Assembly: GCF_041916975.1 (NCBI RefSeq)
Contig: NZ_JAYRYK010000001.1
Location: forward strand, 372,001-436,000
DNA length: 64,000 bases
Origin: Sphingosinicella sp041916975
GTDB lineage: Bacteria; Pseudomonadota; Alphaproteobacteria; Sphingomonadales; Sphingomonadaceae
Reading direction: 5' to 3'
Shown: positions 1 to 8,294 of the stretch, piece by piece
How positions within the stretch are numbered: position 1 is the first letter of the stretch
How the letters are laid out: each line of letters begins with the position of its first letter
The notes under the pieces: generated by a model
Seen by the model: only the letters and a program-made list of their open reading frames with translations
The model's database searches: none
What the model was told of the DNA's origin: nothing
Made by a program: the position numbers and the translations under genes

Positions 1-78
1 TCGCGGCAGAAGGGACAGACCTTCATCGACACTTTCGTGATCTGCCGCGATCTCATTGCTGCAAAGATGCTTCCATGA
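1..78 (+). CDS. C-terminal end of an upstream protein (partial)
   Basis: The first reading frame is open from base 1 and ends in TGA at 76-78. Only 25 residues are visible, ending in AAKMLP, so the family cannot be read directly. Its stop overlaps the start of the next gene in an ATGA, which indicates translational coupling. DUF2304 genes commonly follow a family 2 glycosyltransferase gene, so that is the likeliest identity, but this is inference from context only. Confidence 0.55.
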   Translation, partial: SRQKGQTFIDTFVICRDLIAAKMLP

Positions 79-398
79 TCATCCAGATCATCTTGTCCGT
101 CGGACTTTCGGTCTGCGTCTTTTATGTTGTCAGCCTCAGACGTTCGTTCTCGGCGGCGCAAATCGGTCTGTTGGCCGTGATCATGTCGGGATATGTTTTC
201 GTCTGGTTCCCTGGCCTCACCAATACGATCGCATCGCTTGTCGGGGTCGGCCGCGGCGCGGATCTCGTAACGTACGTCTGGATCGTTCTCAATCTCGCCT
301 TCATTCTCCGGCTTCATCTCAAGTTACGAGAGCAGGCCGAAACACTCACGAGATTGGCGCGTCAGATCACGCTCGCACAATCCGAAAAGCCGGATTGA
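75..398 (+). CDS. DUF2304 small membrane protein
   Basis: A 107-residue protein with three probable membrane helices (about residues 1-20, 31-55 and 63-80). A charged, helical C-terminal tail follows (LREQAETLTRLARQ). Size and layout match DUF2304 proteins, which sit beside glycosyltransferases in cell-surface polysaccharide loci and have no established biochemical role. The ATG overlaps the stop of the preceding gene by four bases, so the two are probably co-translated. It ends seven bases before the convergent PAP2 gene. Membrane location is well supported; a role in surface glycan synthesis is inference. Confidence 0.7.
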   Translation: MIIQIILSVGLSVCVFYVVSLRRSFSAAQIGLLAVIMSGYVFVWFPGLTNTIASLVGVGRGADLVTYVWIVLNLAFILRLHLKLREQAETLTRLARQITLAQSEKPD

Positions 399-405
399 AA
401 CAAAT

Positions 406-1509
406 TCAGTTCGCGTTCCGGGTTGAGAGGTACCGCTCCACCCCCCGCCACACCGCATACGTTCCCGCAAAGGCAACGAGCCCGTCCACGGCGTAATGCC
501 AGCCGAGGTGGATCGAGCCGATGAACGTCGTGAGTGCGAAGAGCGAGGCGATGAGGCCCGCCGTGCGTCCGATCCGGAAGGCGAGCAGCACGTAGAGGAA
601 GGCGATCGCATTGTGGAGCGAGGGCATTGCGGAAATACCCATCGAGAAAGCGATCGTGTCCGTTTCGTGCGCGGTCCAGAGCATATTCTGCCACTGCAGC
701 GCGCCAAGGCCCATGCCGCCGTCCGCCTTCAGCGCTGTATCGATCGCGGCGAGCCTCTCCATCAGCCCGGTAAATTCGGGCGCGGAGGGCGAGGCCATCG
801 CCGCAAGGAAGCACGGACCCGCGGAGCTGCCGATGTAGGCACCGAACACGCCGAGCACGATCCAGACGGCAGTGAAATTCAGGAAGAAGCGCGCCCGCTC
901 GGCACCCGGCGCAATCAATGCGAAATAGCCGATCGCCACGGAAAGCCCGAAAACCCACAGCGTGTAGAGGCGATCGATCACCAGCGTCGCGTCGGCGGAC
1001 CCGAAAAGCGCGTGCGTCAGCTCCCACGGCTGCCGCCCCAGGAACAGCAGCTTGTCCGCTGCGGTGAACAGGTCGTCGAGATAAAACGGCATGATATGCG
1101 GGATCTGCATTTTCAGCATACCCATCGCCGCAAACAACACCGGCATCAGCGCCAGCGGCAACAGCCGGGAGACGAGCAAGCTCGTATCCTGAAGTTGCAC
1201 GCGCAGAGAAGCCAACATGCGGGACAACGGCTGCGCCTCTCCGGAGAGCAGTGCACGGATCAAATGATAGAGAAGCCCCAGCGACACCACGAGCGGAATC
1301 GCGCGCAGTGCCTTGCCCATGTAGTCGGCAACCAGCGCAGCCGTTGAGGCCCCGTTCCACTGCGCCACCACCTCGGAAACGCCGTAGATTCCGGCGACCA
1401 TCAGAAAGAGCGGCGCAAGCCATGCCCATTCTTCACGCGCGATGGAAAACGGCTTTCCGAGAACAGCGTACATGAGCGCCCGATCGATAGCTGCAGGTGT
1501 GATGAGCAC
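406..1509 (-). CDS. PAP2_3-type integral membrane phosphatase/transferase
   Basis: A 367-residue polytopic protein with a PAP2 catalytic core in its C-terminal third. SAMPSLHN (H299) forms the central motif, and GSIHLGWHYAVD (H338, D342) fits the pattern Sx-x5-H-x3-D of the last motif. Several hydrophobic helices precede it (about 31-48, 69-88, 113-130, 183-203, 211-228). The WHY..D form and the long N-terminal membrane part resemble the PAP2_3 (Aur1/Ipt1-like) branch rather than simple lipid phosphatases. Sphingomonads make sphingolipids, so a sphingolipid head-group transferase is possible, but a phosphatidic-acid or undecaprenyl-type phosphatase cannot be excluded. The frame opens with GTG; an in-frame ATG twelve codons later is an alternative start. 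Confidence 0.75.
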   Translation of the reverse strand: MLITPAAIDRALMYAVLGKPFSIAREEWAWLAPLFLMVAGIYGVSEVVAQWNGASTAALVADYMGKALRAIPLVVSLGLLYHLIRALLSGEAQPLSRMLASLRVQLQDTSLLVSRLLPLALMPVLFAAMGMLKMQIPHIMPFYLDDLFTAADKLLFLGRQPWELTHALFGSADATLVIDRLYTLWVFGLSVAIGYFALIAPGAERARFFLNFTAVWIVLGVFGAYIGSSAGPCFLAAMASPSAPEFTGLMERLAAIDTALKADGGMGLGALQWQNMLWTAHETDTIAFSMGISAMPSLHNAIAFLYVLLAFRIGRTAGLIASLFALTTFIGSIHLGWHYAVDGLVAFAGTYAVWRGVERYLSTRNAN

Positions 1510-1599
1510 TATCGAAAAGGCATTAACGATCCGTGGAAGCCGTCGCCGCAGGTGCGCTCAGCGCCCGACCCATTGCGATTCCGTTCCAATAACATGTTG

Positions 1600-1711
1600 A
1601 TAATACATCGCATCTGTGCGAGCAGCCGACCCGCGCGAGCATTTCTATTCTCGCGTTGTTTACATCCCAGTTTGACTGGCCCGGCCCTTCCCAGCGGTCG
1701 GGCCATTTTTT
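1600..1711 (+). ncRNA. Candidate small RNA ending in an orphan terminator
   Basis: No plus-strand gene lies between 398 and 1677, yet a good plus-strand terminator sits at 1677-1711. Just upstream is another small hairpin (CGCGAG at 1634-1639 pairing with CTCGCG at 1650-1655, ten-base loop). A weak -10-like TGATAAT lies near 1595. Together these could be a short transcript of about 100 nt. No known family is recognised and the 5' end is a guess. Confidence 0.3.
1677..1711 (+). terminator. Intrinsic terminator, plus strand
   Basis: TGGCCCG (1677-1683) pairs with CGGGCCA (1699-1705) and is followed directly by six T (1706-1711). On the minus strand there is no T-run after the hairpin, so it does not serve tRNA-Lys. 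No annotated plus-strand gene reads into it. Confidence 0.65.
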
Positions 1712-1735
1712 CGCGGAAGAATGGGATGGAACCGC

Positions 1736-1811
1736 TGGTGAGCCCTGCTGGATTCGAACCAGCGACCTACTGATTAAAAGTCAGTTGCTCTACCGACTGA
1801 GCTAAGGGCCC
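1736..1811 (-). tRNA. tRNA-Lys (TTT)
   Basis: A full cloverleaf on the minus strand: acceptor GGGCCCT pairs with AGGGCTC, the anticodon loop CTTTTAA reads TTT, the T-arm carries GGTTCGAATCC, and CCA is encoded (TGG at 1736-1738 on the plus strand). It is transcribed away from folK. Confidence 0.96.
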
Positions 1812-1836
1812 ATCGCCATGCGGCGTGTGCGGGGCT

Positions 1837-1865
1837 GATCTATGGAGCGCGGGGGCTTCGGTCAA
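1837..1865 (-). promoter_or_regulatory. Sigma-70-type promoter of tRNA-Lys
   Basis: On the minus strand TTGACC (1865-1860) and TAGATC (1842-1837) are separated by exactly 17 bases. Transcription would start about 20 bases before the tRNA. The -35 box overlaps the folK stop codon. Confidence 0.55.
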
Positions 1866-2386
1866 CCGTTTCTGAGACGGGCGTGCATCTGGCGCACGGT
1901 GAGGCCGATAACGGGATGCCTCCAGTCCGGCGCAACCGCGAGCATAGGCGTCAGCACGAAGTCCCGGAGGTGCATGGATCGGTGCGGTGCGGCGATGCCC
2001 CGCGACTGCCGCCAGAGCAATCGCCCCGGCCATACGCCGGCGCCCCACGCGATGAGATCAAGGTCGAGTACGCGCGCACCCCAGCGCCGTCCGCGCCGGC
2101 GCCCAAAGCTGCGCTCCACCGCCTTCAGCGCTGCGACGATCTCAGGCGGCGTGAGCACCGTCGATGACGTCATGACGGCATTCGCATAGTTGCGCCCGCC
2201 CGGTCCCACGGCCCGCGTGCCGAGGATCGGCGACACCGCAGCGGCTGGAAACCCCGCCGCGCCGAGCGCCTTCACAGCGGCGCGCACGACGCCCGCCGGG
2301 CGCCCATGGCGCCCGTGCGGGCGGTTCGATCCGATGGCGATCACGATGGATGTCTCGGCGGGTGTTGCGGCGGTTGCTAAGCCCAT
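1862..2386 (-). CDS. folK: 2-amino-4-hydroxy-6-hydroxymethyldihydropteridine diphosphokinase
   Basis: A 174-residue HPPK that transfers pyrophosphate from ATP to hydroxymethyldihydropterin in cytosolic folate synthesis. Family signatures appear in order: IGSNRPHGRHG near the N-terminus, GGRNYANAV in the middle, the ATP/pterin motif RRWGARVLDLDLI, and PHRSMHLRDFVLTPM near the C-terminus. The length is normal for the family. It stands alone, next to tRNA-Lys and divergent from the uracil-DNA glycosylase gene only 23 bases away. No other classical folate gene is adjacent; a FolB-like/FolM-like pair lies near 30 kb. The ATG at 2386 gives the expected short N-terminus before the first strand. Confidence 0.93.
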   Translation of the reverse strand: MGLATAATPAETSIVIAIGSNRPHGRHGRPAGVVRAAVKALGAAGFPAAAVSPILGTRAVGPGGRNYANAVMTSSTVLTPPEIVAALKAVERSFGRRRGRRWGARVLDLDLIAWGAGVWPGRLLWRQSRGIAAPHRSMHLRDFVLTPMLAVAPDWRHPVIGLTVRQMHARLRNG

Positions 2387-2409
2387 GCGCGCCGCTTAAT
2401 CGGAAAGCC

Positions 2410-3063
2410 ATGCTCATGGAAAGCCCGCTTCCCCAAACCGAACCACCGCGCGACTGCCCGCGCTGCCCGCGCCTTGCCGGTTTCCGCGCGGAATGCCGCG
2501 CCGAGTACCCCGATTGGTGGAATGCCCCCGTCCCCGCCTTCGGCGATCCCGACGCGTGGCTCGGCATCATCGGCCTAGCGCCCGGCAAGCACGGTGCGAA
2601 CCGCACCGGGCGGCCGTTCACGGGCGATTATGCTGGCGATCTTCTCTATGCAACGCTCGACAAGTTCGGGCTTTCGACCGGCACCTATGCCGCCGATCCG
2701 AACGACGGCCTCCGCCTGAAGGGCGCGATCATCATCAACGCGGTGAAGTGCCTGCCGCCCGAAAACAAGCCCACGCCCGAGGAAATGAACACCTGCCGGC
2801 CCTTCCTCGAAACACAGATCGCCGCGCTGCCCCGCGCGCGTGCATTCATCGCGCTCGGCCTCATCGCGCACCAGTCGACCCTGCGCAGCTTCGGGCTCAA
2901 ACCCTCGCATCACAAGTTCGGGCACGGCGCACGCCATGCGCTGCCGGGCGGGCGCACCCTGTTCAACAGTTACCACTGCTCGCGCTACAACACGAACACC
3001 GGCAGGCTGACCGCGCCGATGTTCGAGGACGTCTTCCGCATGGCGATGAGCGAGGCCGTATAG
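2410..3063 (+). CDS. Family 5 uracil-DNA glycosylase (UdgB type)
   Basis: A 217-residue base-excision enzyme. Motif A is GLAPGKHGANRTGRPFTGD and the second motif is FNSYHCSRYNTNTGRLT. Both match family 5 (UDGb) glycosylases, which remove uracil and deaminated purines from DNA. Iron-sulfur cysteines are visible: C16 and C19 (CPRC), the cysteine of NAVKCLPP, and the one of MNTCRPF about 18 residues later. Motif A lacks the polar catalytic residue of other families, as is usual for family 5. I chose the ATG at 2410 because earlier in-frame codons run into the divergent folK start; a second ATG lies at 2416. The next gene, a YqaJ-type nuclease, begins four bases after the stop, suggesting one transcript. 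Confidence 0.88.
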   Translation: MLMESPLPQTEPPRDCPRCPRLAGFRAECRAEYPDWWNAPVPAFGDPDAWLGIIGLAPGKHGANRTGRPFTGDYAGDLLYATLDKFGLSTGTYAADPNDGLRLKGAIIINAVKCLPPENKPTPEEMNTCRPFLETQIAALPRARAFIALGLIAHQSTLRSFGLKPSHHKFGHGARHALPGGRTLFNSYHCSRYNTNTGRLTAPMFEDVFRMAMSEAV

Positions 3064-3066
3064 TCC

Positions 3067-3645
3067 ATGCCCTTCTCGATCGTCGACCTCGATCAGGGCA
3101 ACGCGCGCTGGCTCCAATGGCGGAGCGGAGGCCTCGGCGCCTCGGATGCGCCTGCCGTGATGGGCGAGAATCCGTGGAAAAGCCGCAAGCGTCTGCTCAA
3201 GGAAAAGGTCGATGCGATGGCGGGCGTCGTCTCGCACTGGCGCGGCAACGCCGCCATGTCGCGGGGCAACGCGCTGGAGCCGGAAGCGCGGCGGCTCTAT
3301 GCCGGCCACACCGGGCACAACGTTGCGCCCGCGTGTCTCCAGAGCAATCGCTACGAATGGCTGCGCGCCAGCGTCGATGGCATCTGCTTCAGCGCGGGCG
3401 CCGTCGTCGAGATCAAGTGCGGCGACAAGGCCTATGCGCACAGCAGCGAAAAGCGCGCCGTTCCGCGCTACTACTACGGCCAGCTCCAGCACATCCTCGC
3501 CGTCACCGGCTACCCGCGGATCGATTTCTGGTGCTGGGTGCCCGGCCGCCAGCCACAGCACATCGAAATCACGCGCGACGCGCCTTACATCGACCGGATG
3601 CTCGATACCGAAGCCGCCTTCTGGGACGAGGTGCTGGCGGGCTAG
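3067..3645 (+). CDS. YqaJ / lambda-exonuclease-like PD-(D/E)XK nuclease
   Basis: A 192-residue protein with the YqaJ-family layout. GLGASDAPAVMG lies near residue 22, RGNALEPEAR at 66-75, and the nuclease core SVDG...VVEIKCG follows, with D104, E115 and K117 as the metal-binding and catalytic residues. A helix with Q-x-x-H (GQLQHIL) comes next. Phage and plasmid relatives resect DNA ends with a single-strand annealing partner. Here no annealing protein or other phage gene is nearby. It starts four bases after the family 5 uracil-DNA glycosylase, so a role in DNA repair is plausible but inferred. The stop overlaps the convergent aguB end by four bases. Confidence 0.82.
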   Translation: MPFSIVDLDQGNARWLQWRSGGLGASDAPAVMGENPWKSRKRLLKEKVDAMAGVVSHWRGNAAMSRGNALEPEARRLYAGHTGHNVAPACLQSNRYEWLRASVDGICFSAGAVVEIKCGDKAYAHSSEKRAVPRYYYGQLQHILAVTGYPRIDFWCWVPGRQPQHIEITRDAPYIDRMLDTEAAFWDEVLAG

Positions 3646-4486
3646 ATATCCTGCGCCAGCCGCCCGTAAAGCTCCGGCCGCCGATCCCGGAAGAAGCCGA
3701 ACGCCGCGCGGTGTTTCTTCACGCGCTCCAGATCGATCTCCGCCGTCAGCACACCCGTTTCCGCCGCACCGAACTCCGCGACGAAATCGCCGCGCTCGTC
3801 GGTGATGAAGCTGTGCCCGTAGAAGCTCATCGCGTCCTCGGTGCCGATGCGGTTCGCGGCCACCACGGGCACAACGTTCGAAACCGCGTGGCCGATCATC
3901 GCCCGCCGCCACAGCCGCGATGTGTCAAGTTCCTCCGCCGCCGGTTCGTCGCCGATCGCTGTGGGGAAGAACAGCACGTCCGCGCCCATCAGCATCATCG
4001 CGCGCGCGGTTTCAGGATACCACTGGTCCCAGCAGACGCCGACGCCCACGGTGCCGTACTTCGTCGGCCACACCTTGAAGCCCGTATTGCCCGGCCGGAA
4101 ATAGAACTTCTCCGTATAGCCGGGGCCATCGGGGATGTGGCTCTTGCGGTAGGTGCCCATCACCTTGCCGTTGTCGTCGATCATCGCGAGCGTGTTGTAA
4201 TAGTGCGGCCCGTCCGCCTCGAAGAAGCTCGTCGGGATATAGACCTTCAGCTCGGCAGCGAGCTTCTGCATCGCCAGCACCGATTTGTGCTTACTCACCG
4301 GCTTCGCGGTCGCGAAGAAGCGCTCATGCTGCACCTGGCAGAAATACGGCCCTTCGAAGAGCTCGGGCGGCAGGATGATCTTCGCGCCCTTCCCCGCCGC
4401 TTCGCGCACAAGCTCACTGACGCGCGCGATATTGCTGTCGATATCGCCCCCCAGCGGAAGCTGAAGCGCAGCGACGTTCATGGTGC

Positions 4487-4490
<4 letters not shown>
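3642..4490 (-). CDS. aguB: N-carbamoylputrescine amidase
   Basis: A 282-residue nitrilase-superfamily enzyme that hydrolyses N-carbamoylputrescine to putrescine, CO2 and ammonia. The catalytic triad is visible: E43 in ILPPELFEG, K116 in TYRKSHIPDGPG, C153 in GVGVCWDQWYPE. The sequence around it (GYTEKFYFRPG, FFPTAIGDEP) is typical of AguB. The start at 4490 overlaps the aguA stop in an ATGA. A longer reading frame to 4517 would intrude further into aguA and is less likely. With aguA it forms a complete agmatine-to-putrescine route; no arginine decarboxylase gene is in the window, so agmatine comes from elsewhere. Confidence 0.94.
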
Positions 4491-5457
<967 letters not shown>

Positions 5458-5461
<4 letters not shown>

Positions 5462-6201
5462 GAATTCTCCTCTTGCGCGAAGCCGGTTTCGTCGGCGCCT
5501 CTGCCATTTGAACCGTCCCCGGGCAACGCTGTTCCCTTGAACCCCTGCGCGACCACATACCATTCGGACGAATCCTTGCGGCTTGCGGGCGGCTTCGAGT
5601 GCTTCACCGTGCGGAAATTGCGTTTCAACTCCGCGACAAGCGCATGGTCCGCGCCGCCTGCCAGCACCTTGGCGACAAACGTGCCGCCGGGCGCGAGGAT
5701 CTCGCACGCGAAATAAAGCCCCGCCTCCACCAGCGCCATCGTGCGCAGATGGTCGGTCTGCTTGTGACCGATGGTGTTCGCCGCCATGTCCGAAAGCACG
5801 AGGTCGGCCGCGCCGCCGAGCGCCGCCTTCAGCGCATCCGGTGCTTCGTCGGCAAGGAAGTCCATCTGCAGGAAGGTCACGCCTTCCAGCGGCTCCATCT
5901 CCAGAAGGTCGATGCCCACCACCGCCGCCTTCGGATGCTTCTCGCGCAGCACCTGGCACCAGCCGCCCGGCGCCGCGCCAAGGTCTACCACCCGGCGCAC
6001 GCCGCGCAGGAAGTGGTACTTCTCGTCGAGTTCCAGCAGCTTGAACGCCGCGCGCGAGCGATAACCCTGCGATTTCGCCGCCTTCACATAAGGGTCGTTG
6101 AGCTGCCGCTCGATCCAGCGCGTAGACGCTGCCGAGCGCCGCCGCGCCGTCTTCACCCGCACCTTGCCGCCTACGGAGCGGCCGCCGATACCGTTCGCCA
6201 T
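5458..6201 (-). CDS. rlmE: 23S rRNA (uridine-2'-O)-methyltransferase RlmE/FtsJ
   Basis: A 247-residue Rossmann methyltransferase that would 2'-O-methylate U2552 of 23S rRNA using SAM. The SAM motif is VVDLGAAPGGW. The K-D-K-E catalytic tetrad is recognisable in GYRSRAAFKLLE, LSDMAANTIGH, FVAKVLAGG and SSEWYVVAQGF. An arginine/lysine-rich N-terminal stretch of about 30 residues and a disordered C-terminal tail of about 25 residues extend the core of roughly 208 residues found in E. coli. The start lies one base after the ppx stop, so it is in the same operon. Confidence 0.93.
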
Positions 6202-6202
6202 G

Positions 6203-7258
6203 CTAAAGCCTGTGACCGTCGCGCCGCATCAGCGTGCGGAGAATGCCTTCGCGGATGCCGCGATCGGCAACGCACACCTCGCGCGCCGGGAACATCGCAA
6301 GGATGGCATCAAGGATGGCGCATCCCGCGATGATAAGGTCGGCGCGCTCGTTGCCGATGCAGGCGAGCGCGGCACGCTCGGCGTGCGCCATGCGCGACAG
6401 CGAAACGCCCACCTCGCGAAGCGCCGCCGCGGGTACGCTGCAGCCATCGACCCTGCGCCGGTCGTAGTGCGCGAGGCCGAGGTGCAGGCTCGCAAGCGTC
6501 GTGATCGTGCCCGATGTACCCAGAAGCTGCAGCGCTTCCGGGCTGCACGGCGGATGCAGATGTTCGCGCGCACCCGCAAGATGCTCTGTCACGCGCGCGA
6601 TCATCCGCTCATAGGCCGCCTCGCGTTCCTGTGCGGTCTCGAAGTGCGTCGGCTCCGTTTCGGTGAGCGATACGACGCCCCACGGCACACTGGCCCAGCT
6701 CACGATCCGCTCGCGACCGCCCGCGCCGATCTCGACAAGGATGATCTCGGTGCTGCCGCCGCCGATGTCGAAAACGAGAGCGTGGCCCCCGCTGCGGTCG
6801 AGCAGCGTCTGGCAACCGAGCACGGCGAGCCGCGCTTCCTCTTCGGGCGAGATCACGTCGAGCGCGATGCCGGTTTCGGCAAACACGCGGTCCACGAAAG
6901 CGTCGCGGTTGCTCGCCCGGCGACAGGCCTCGGTGGCAACGTTGCGGCTCACCCACACGCCACGACGGCGTATCTTTTCGGCGCAGGCCTTGAGCGCGGC
7001 CACGGCGCGGTCCTGCGCGGCGTCCGAAAGCCGCCCGGTCTCCATCAGCCCCTCGCCCAGCCGCACGATCCGGGAGAACGCATCCACCACATAAAACCCA
7101 CCCCGCGCGGGCCGGGCGATCAAAAGGCGGCAGTTGTTGGTGCCAAGGTCGAGCGCGGCATAGGCGCGCCGCTGCGTCTGGCCCATATCGCCGCGCGGCA
7201 GCGCGGGCGGGGATTCGGTAACGCCCGCGTCGGGCGCGGTATTCACGTCGAAAGGCAT
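6203..7258 (-). CDS. ppx: Ppx/GppA family phosphatase
   Basis: A 351-residue member of the exopolyphosphatase/guanosine pentaphosphatase family in the actin-like ATPase fold. It has the first phosphate loop ALDLGTNNCRLLIA, the acidic catalytic segment VISPEEEARLA, the second loop FDIGGGSTEIIL, and GTSGTITTLASLHLG. It is the short form, lacking the C-terminal HD-like extension of E. coli Ppx (513 residues), so polyphosphate versus pppGpp specificity cannot be told. I chose the ATG at 7258, which has AGGG upstream, over a GTG 48 bases earlier with no clear ribosome site. It heads the ppx-rlmE-aguA-aguB operon. Confidence 0.88.
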   Translation of the reverse strand: MPFDVNTAPDAGVTESPPALPRGDMGQTQRRAYAALDLGTNNCRLLIARPARGGFYVVDAFSRIVRLGEGLMETGRLSDAAQDRAVAALKACAEKIRRRGVWVSRNVATEACRRASNRDAFVDRVFAETGIALDVISPEEEARLAVLGCQTLLDRSGGHALVFDIGGGSTEIILVEIGAGGRERIVSWASVPWGVVSLTETEPTHFETAQEREAAYERMIARVTEHLAGAREHLHPPCSPEALQLLGTSGTITTLASLHLGLAHYDRRRVDGCSVPAAALREVGVSLSRMAHAERAALACIGNERADLIIAGCAILDAILAMFPAREVCVADRGIREGILRTLMRRDGHRL

Positions 7259-7397
7259 GATGGTCGCCCTGCAATCAAGACGGTGAAAGCCCGAAGAGCC
7301 CCGCACCGTTCACTTGAAAGCGAGGCTAACACCCTTTTATGAAAATTCGCAACCTCCGCGCATAAGCCGCACGCATCTCACCGTTTGACATTGCCCT

Positions 7398-7426
7398 TTG
7401 ACATTGTCTTGGCGCCCCCATATTAC
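7398..7426 (+). promoter_or_regulatory. Sigma-70-type promoter of tRNA-Gln
   Basis: TTGACA at 7398-7403 and TATTAC at 7421-7426 are separated by exactly 17 bases, about 36 bases before the tRNA. A second TTGACATTG lies 13 bases upstream (7385-7393) as a direct repeat of 7398-7406. Confidence 0.7.
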
Positions 7427-7462
7427 GCCCACCGCAATCGGGCGGCACCCGCCGCCCATTGG

Positions 7463-7536
7463 TGCCCTGTCGTCTAATGGTAAGACTACGGACTCTGACT
7501 CCGTCAATCGAGGTTCGAATCCTCGCGGGGCATCCA
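7463..7536 (+). tRNA. tRNA-Gln (CTG)
   Basis: Acceptor TGCCCTG pairs with CGGGGCA. The anticodon loop CTCTGAC reads CTG, the T-arm holds GGTTCGAATCC, and CCA is encoded at 7534-7536. The T1-A72 pair beginning TGCCC is typical of glutamine tRNAs. Confidence 0.95.
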
Positions 7537-7622
7537 TCTCCTCTCGCGAATTGACTGCCGCACGATTTCCCGTCGGGCGGCGCTATGATAAGCTCTCCGC
7601 ATATCTGGTGGGGAGAAAGCGC

Positions 7623-8294
7623 ATGACCAGCAGCATCGTTGTTCGTGGGTTCCTGGCCGCAACGCTTCTTGTCGGCACGCTCTCCGCCGCTCCGCCTGCC
7701 GCGGCGCAGGGGCTCGGCGCCCCGGTAAAGTCCATCCTCGGCGACGCTTCAGACAGCGCGCTCGACAAGCTCGCCCAGCCCGGCGCCTTTTATGCCGACA
7801 AGGCGATCCGCATCCTGCTTCCGGGGCCGCTCAAGAAAGCCTCCAAGCTGCTGAAATACACGGATCAGGCCGGTCTCACCGGCAATCTCACGAAAAGCCT
7901 GAACGATGCCGCCGGTTTGGCCGCGAAGGAAGCCAAGCCGATCTTCCGCAGCGCGATAAACGATATGACTCTGCAGGACGGCGTCAGCGTGGTTTCGAAG
8001 AGCGACGGCGCGACCCGGTATCTGGAAGAAAGCGCGGGCGACGACCTGCAAGCCAAGGTCCGCCCCCTCGTCGCCGCCGCGCTCGGTAAAGTCGGTGCCT
8101 TCGATCAGCTGGACAAGCTCGGTGCCGGTTCTTCGCTCCTGTCGGGCGCAGGCCTCAGCCGAGACGGCCTGACGGACAGCGTTACCGATCAGGCGCTGAA
8201 GGGCATCTTCCAATATATCGGCACCGAAGAGGCGAAGCTGCGCGCCAACCCGCTCGACGCCGGAAAGAAGCTGTTGAAGACCCTCAAGAAGTAG
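7623..8294 (+). CDS. DUF4197 secreted protein
   Basis: A 223-residue protein with a clear signal peptide (helix about 8-24, probable cleavage after PAAAQ). A helical domain follows that contains the ALDKLAQPGAFYADKAIRI and GIFQYIGTEEAKLR segments expected of DUF4197. The family is widespread in proteobacteria and has no known function; the protein should be periplasmic. GGGGAG about nine bases before the ATG is a strong ribosome site and decides this start over the open frame upstream, which runs through tRNA-Gln. Its 3' end overlaps the convergent sensor-kinase gene by 11 bases. Confidence 0.85.
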   Translation: MTSSIVVRGFLAATLLVGTLSAAPPAAAQGLGAPVKSILGDASDSALDKLAQPGAFYADKAIRILLPGPLKKASKLLKYTDQAGLTGNLTKSLNDAAGLAAKEAKPIFRSAINDMTLQDGVSVVSKSDGATRYLEESAGDDLQAKVRPLVAAALGKVGAFDQLDKLGAGSSLLSGAGLSRDGLTDSVTDQALKGIFQYIGTEEAKLRANPLDAGKKLLKTLKK

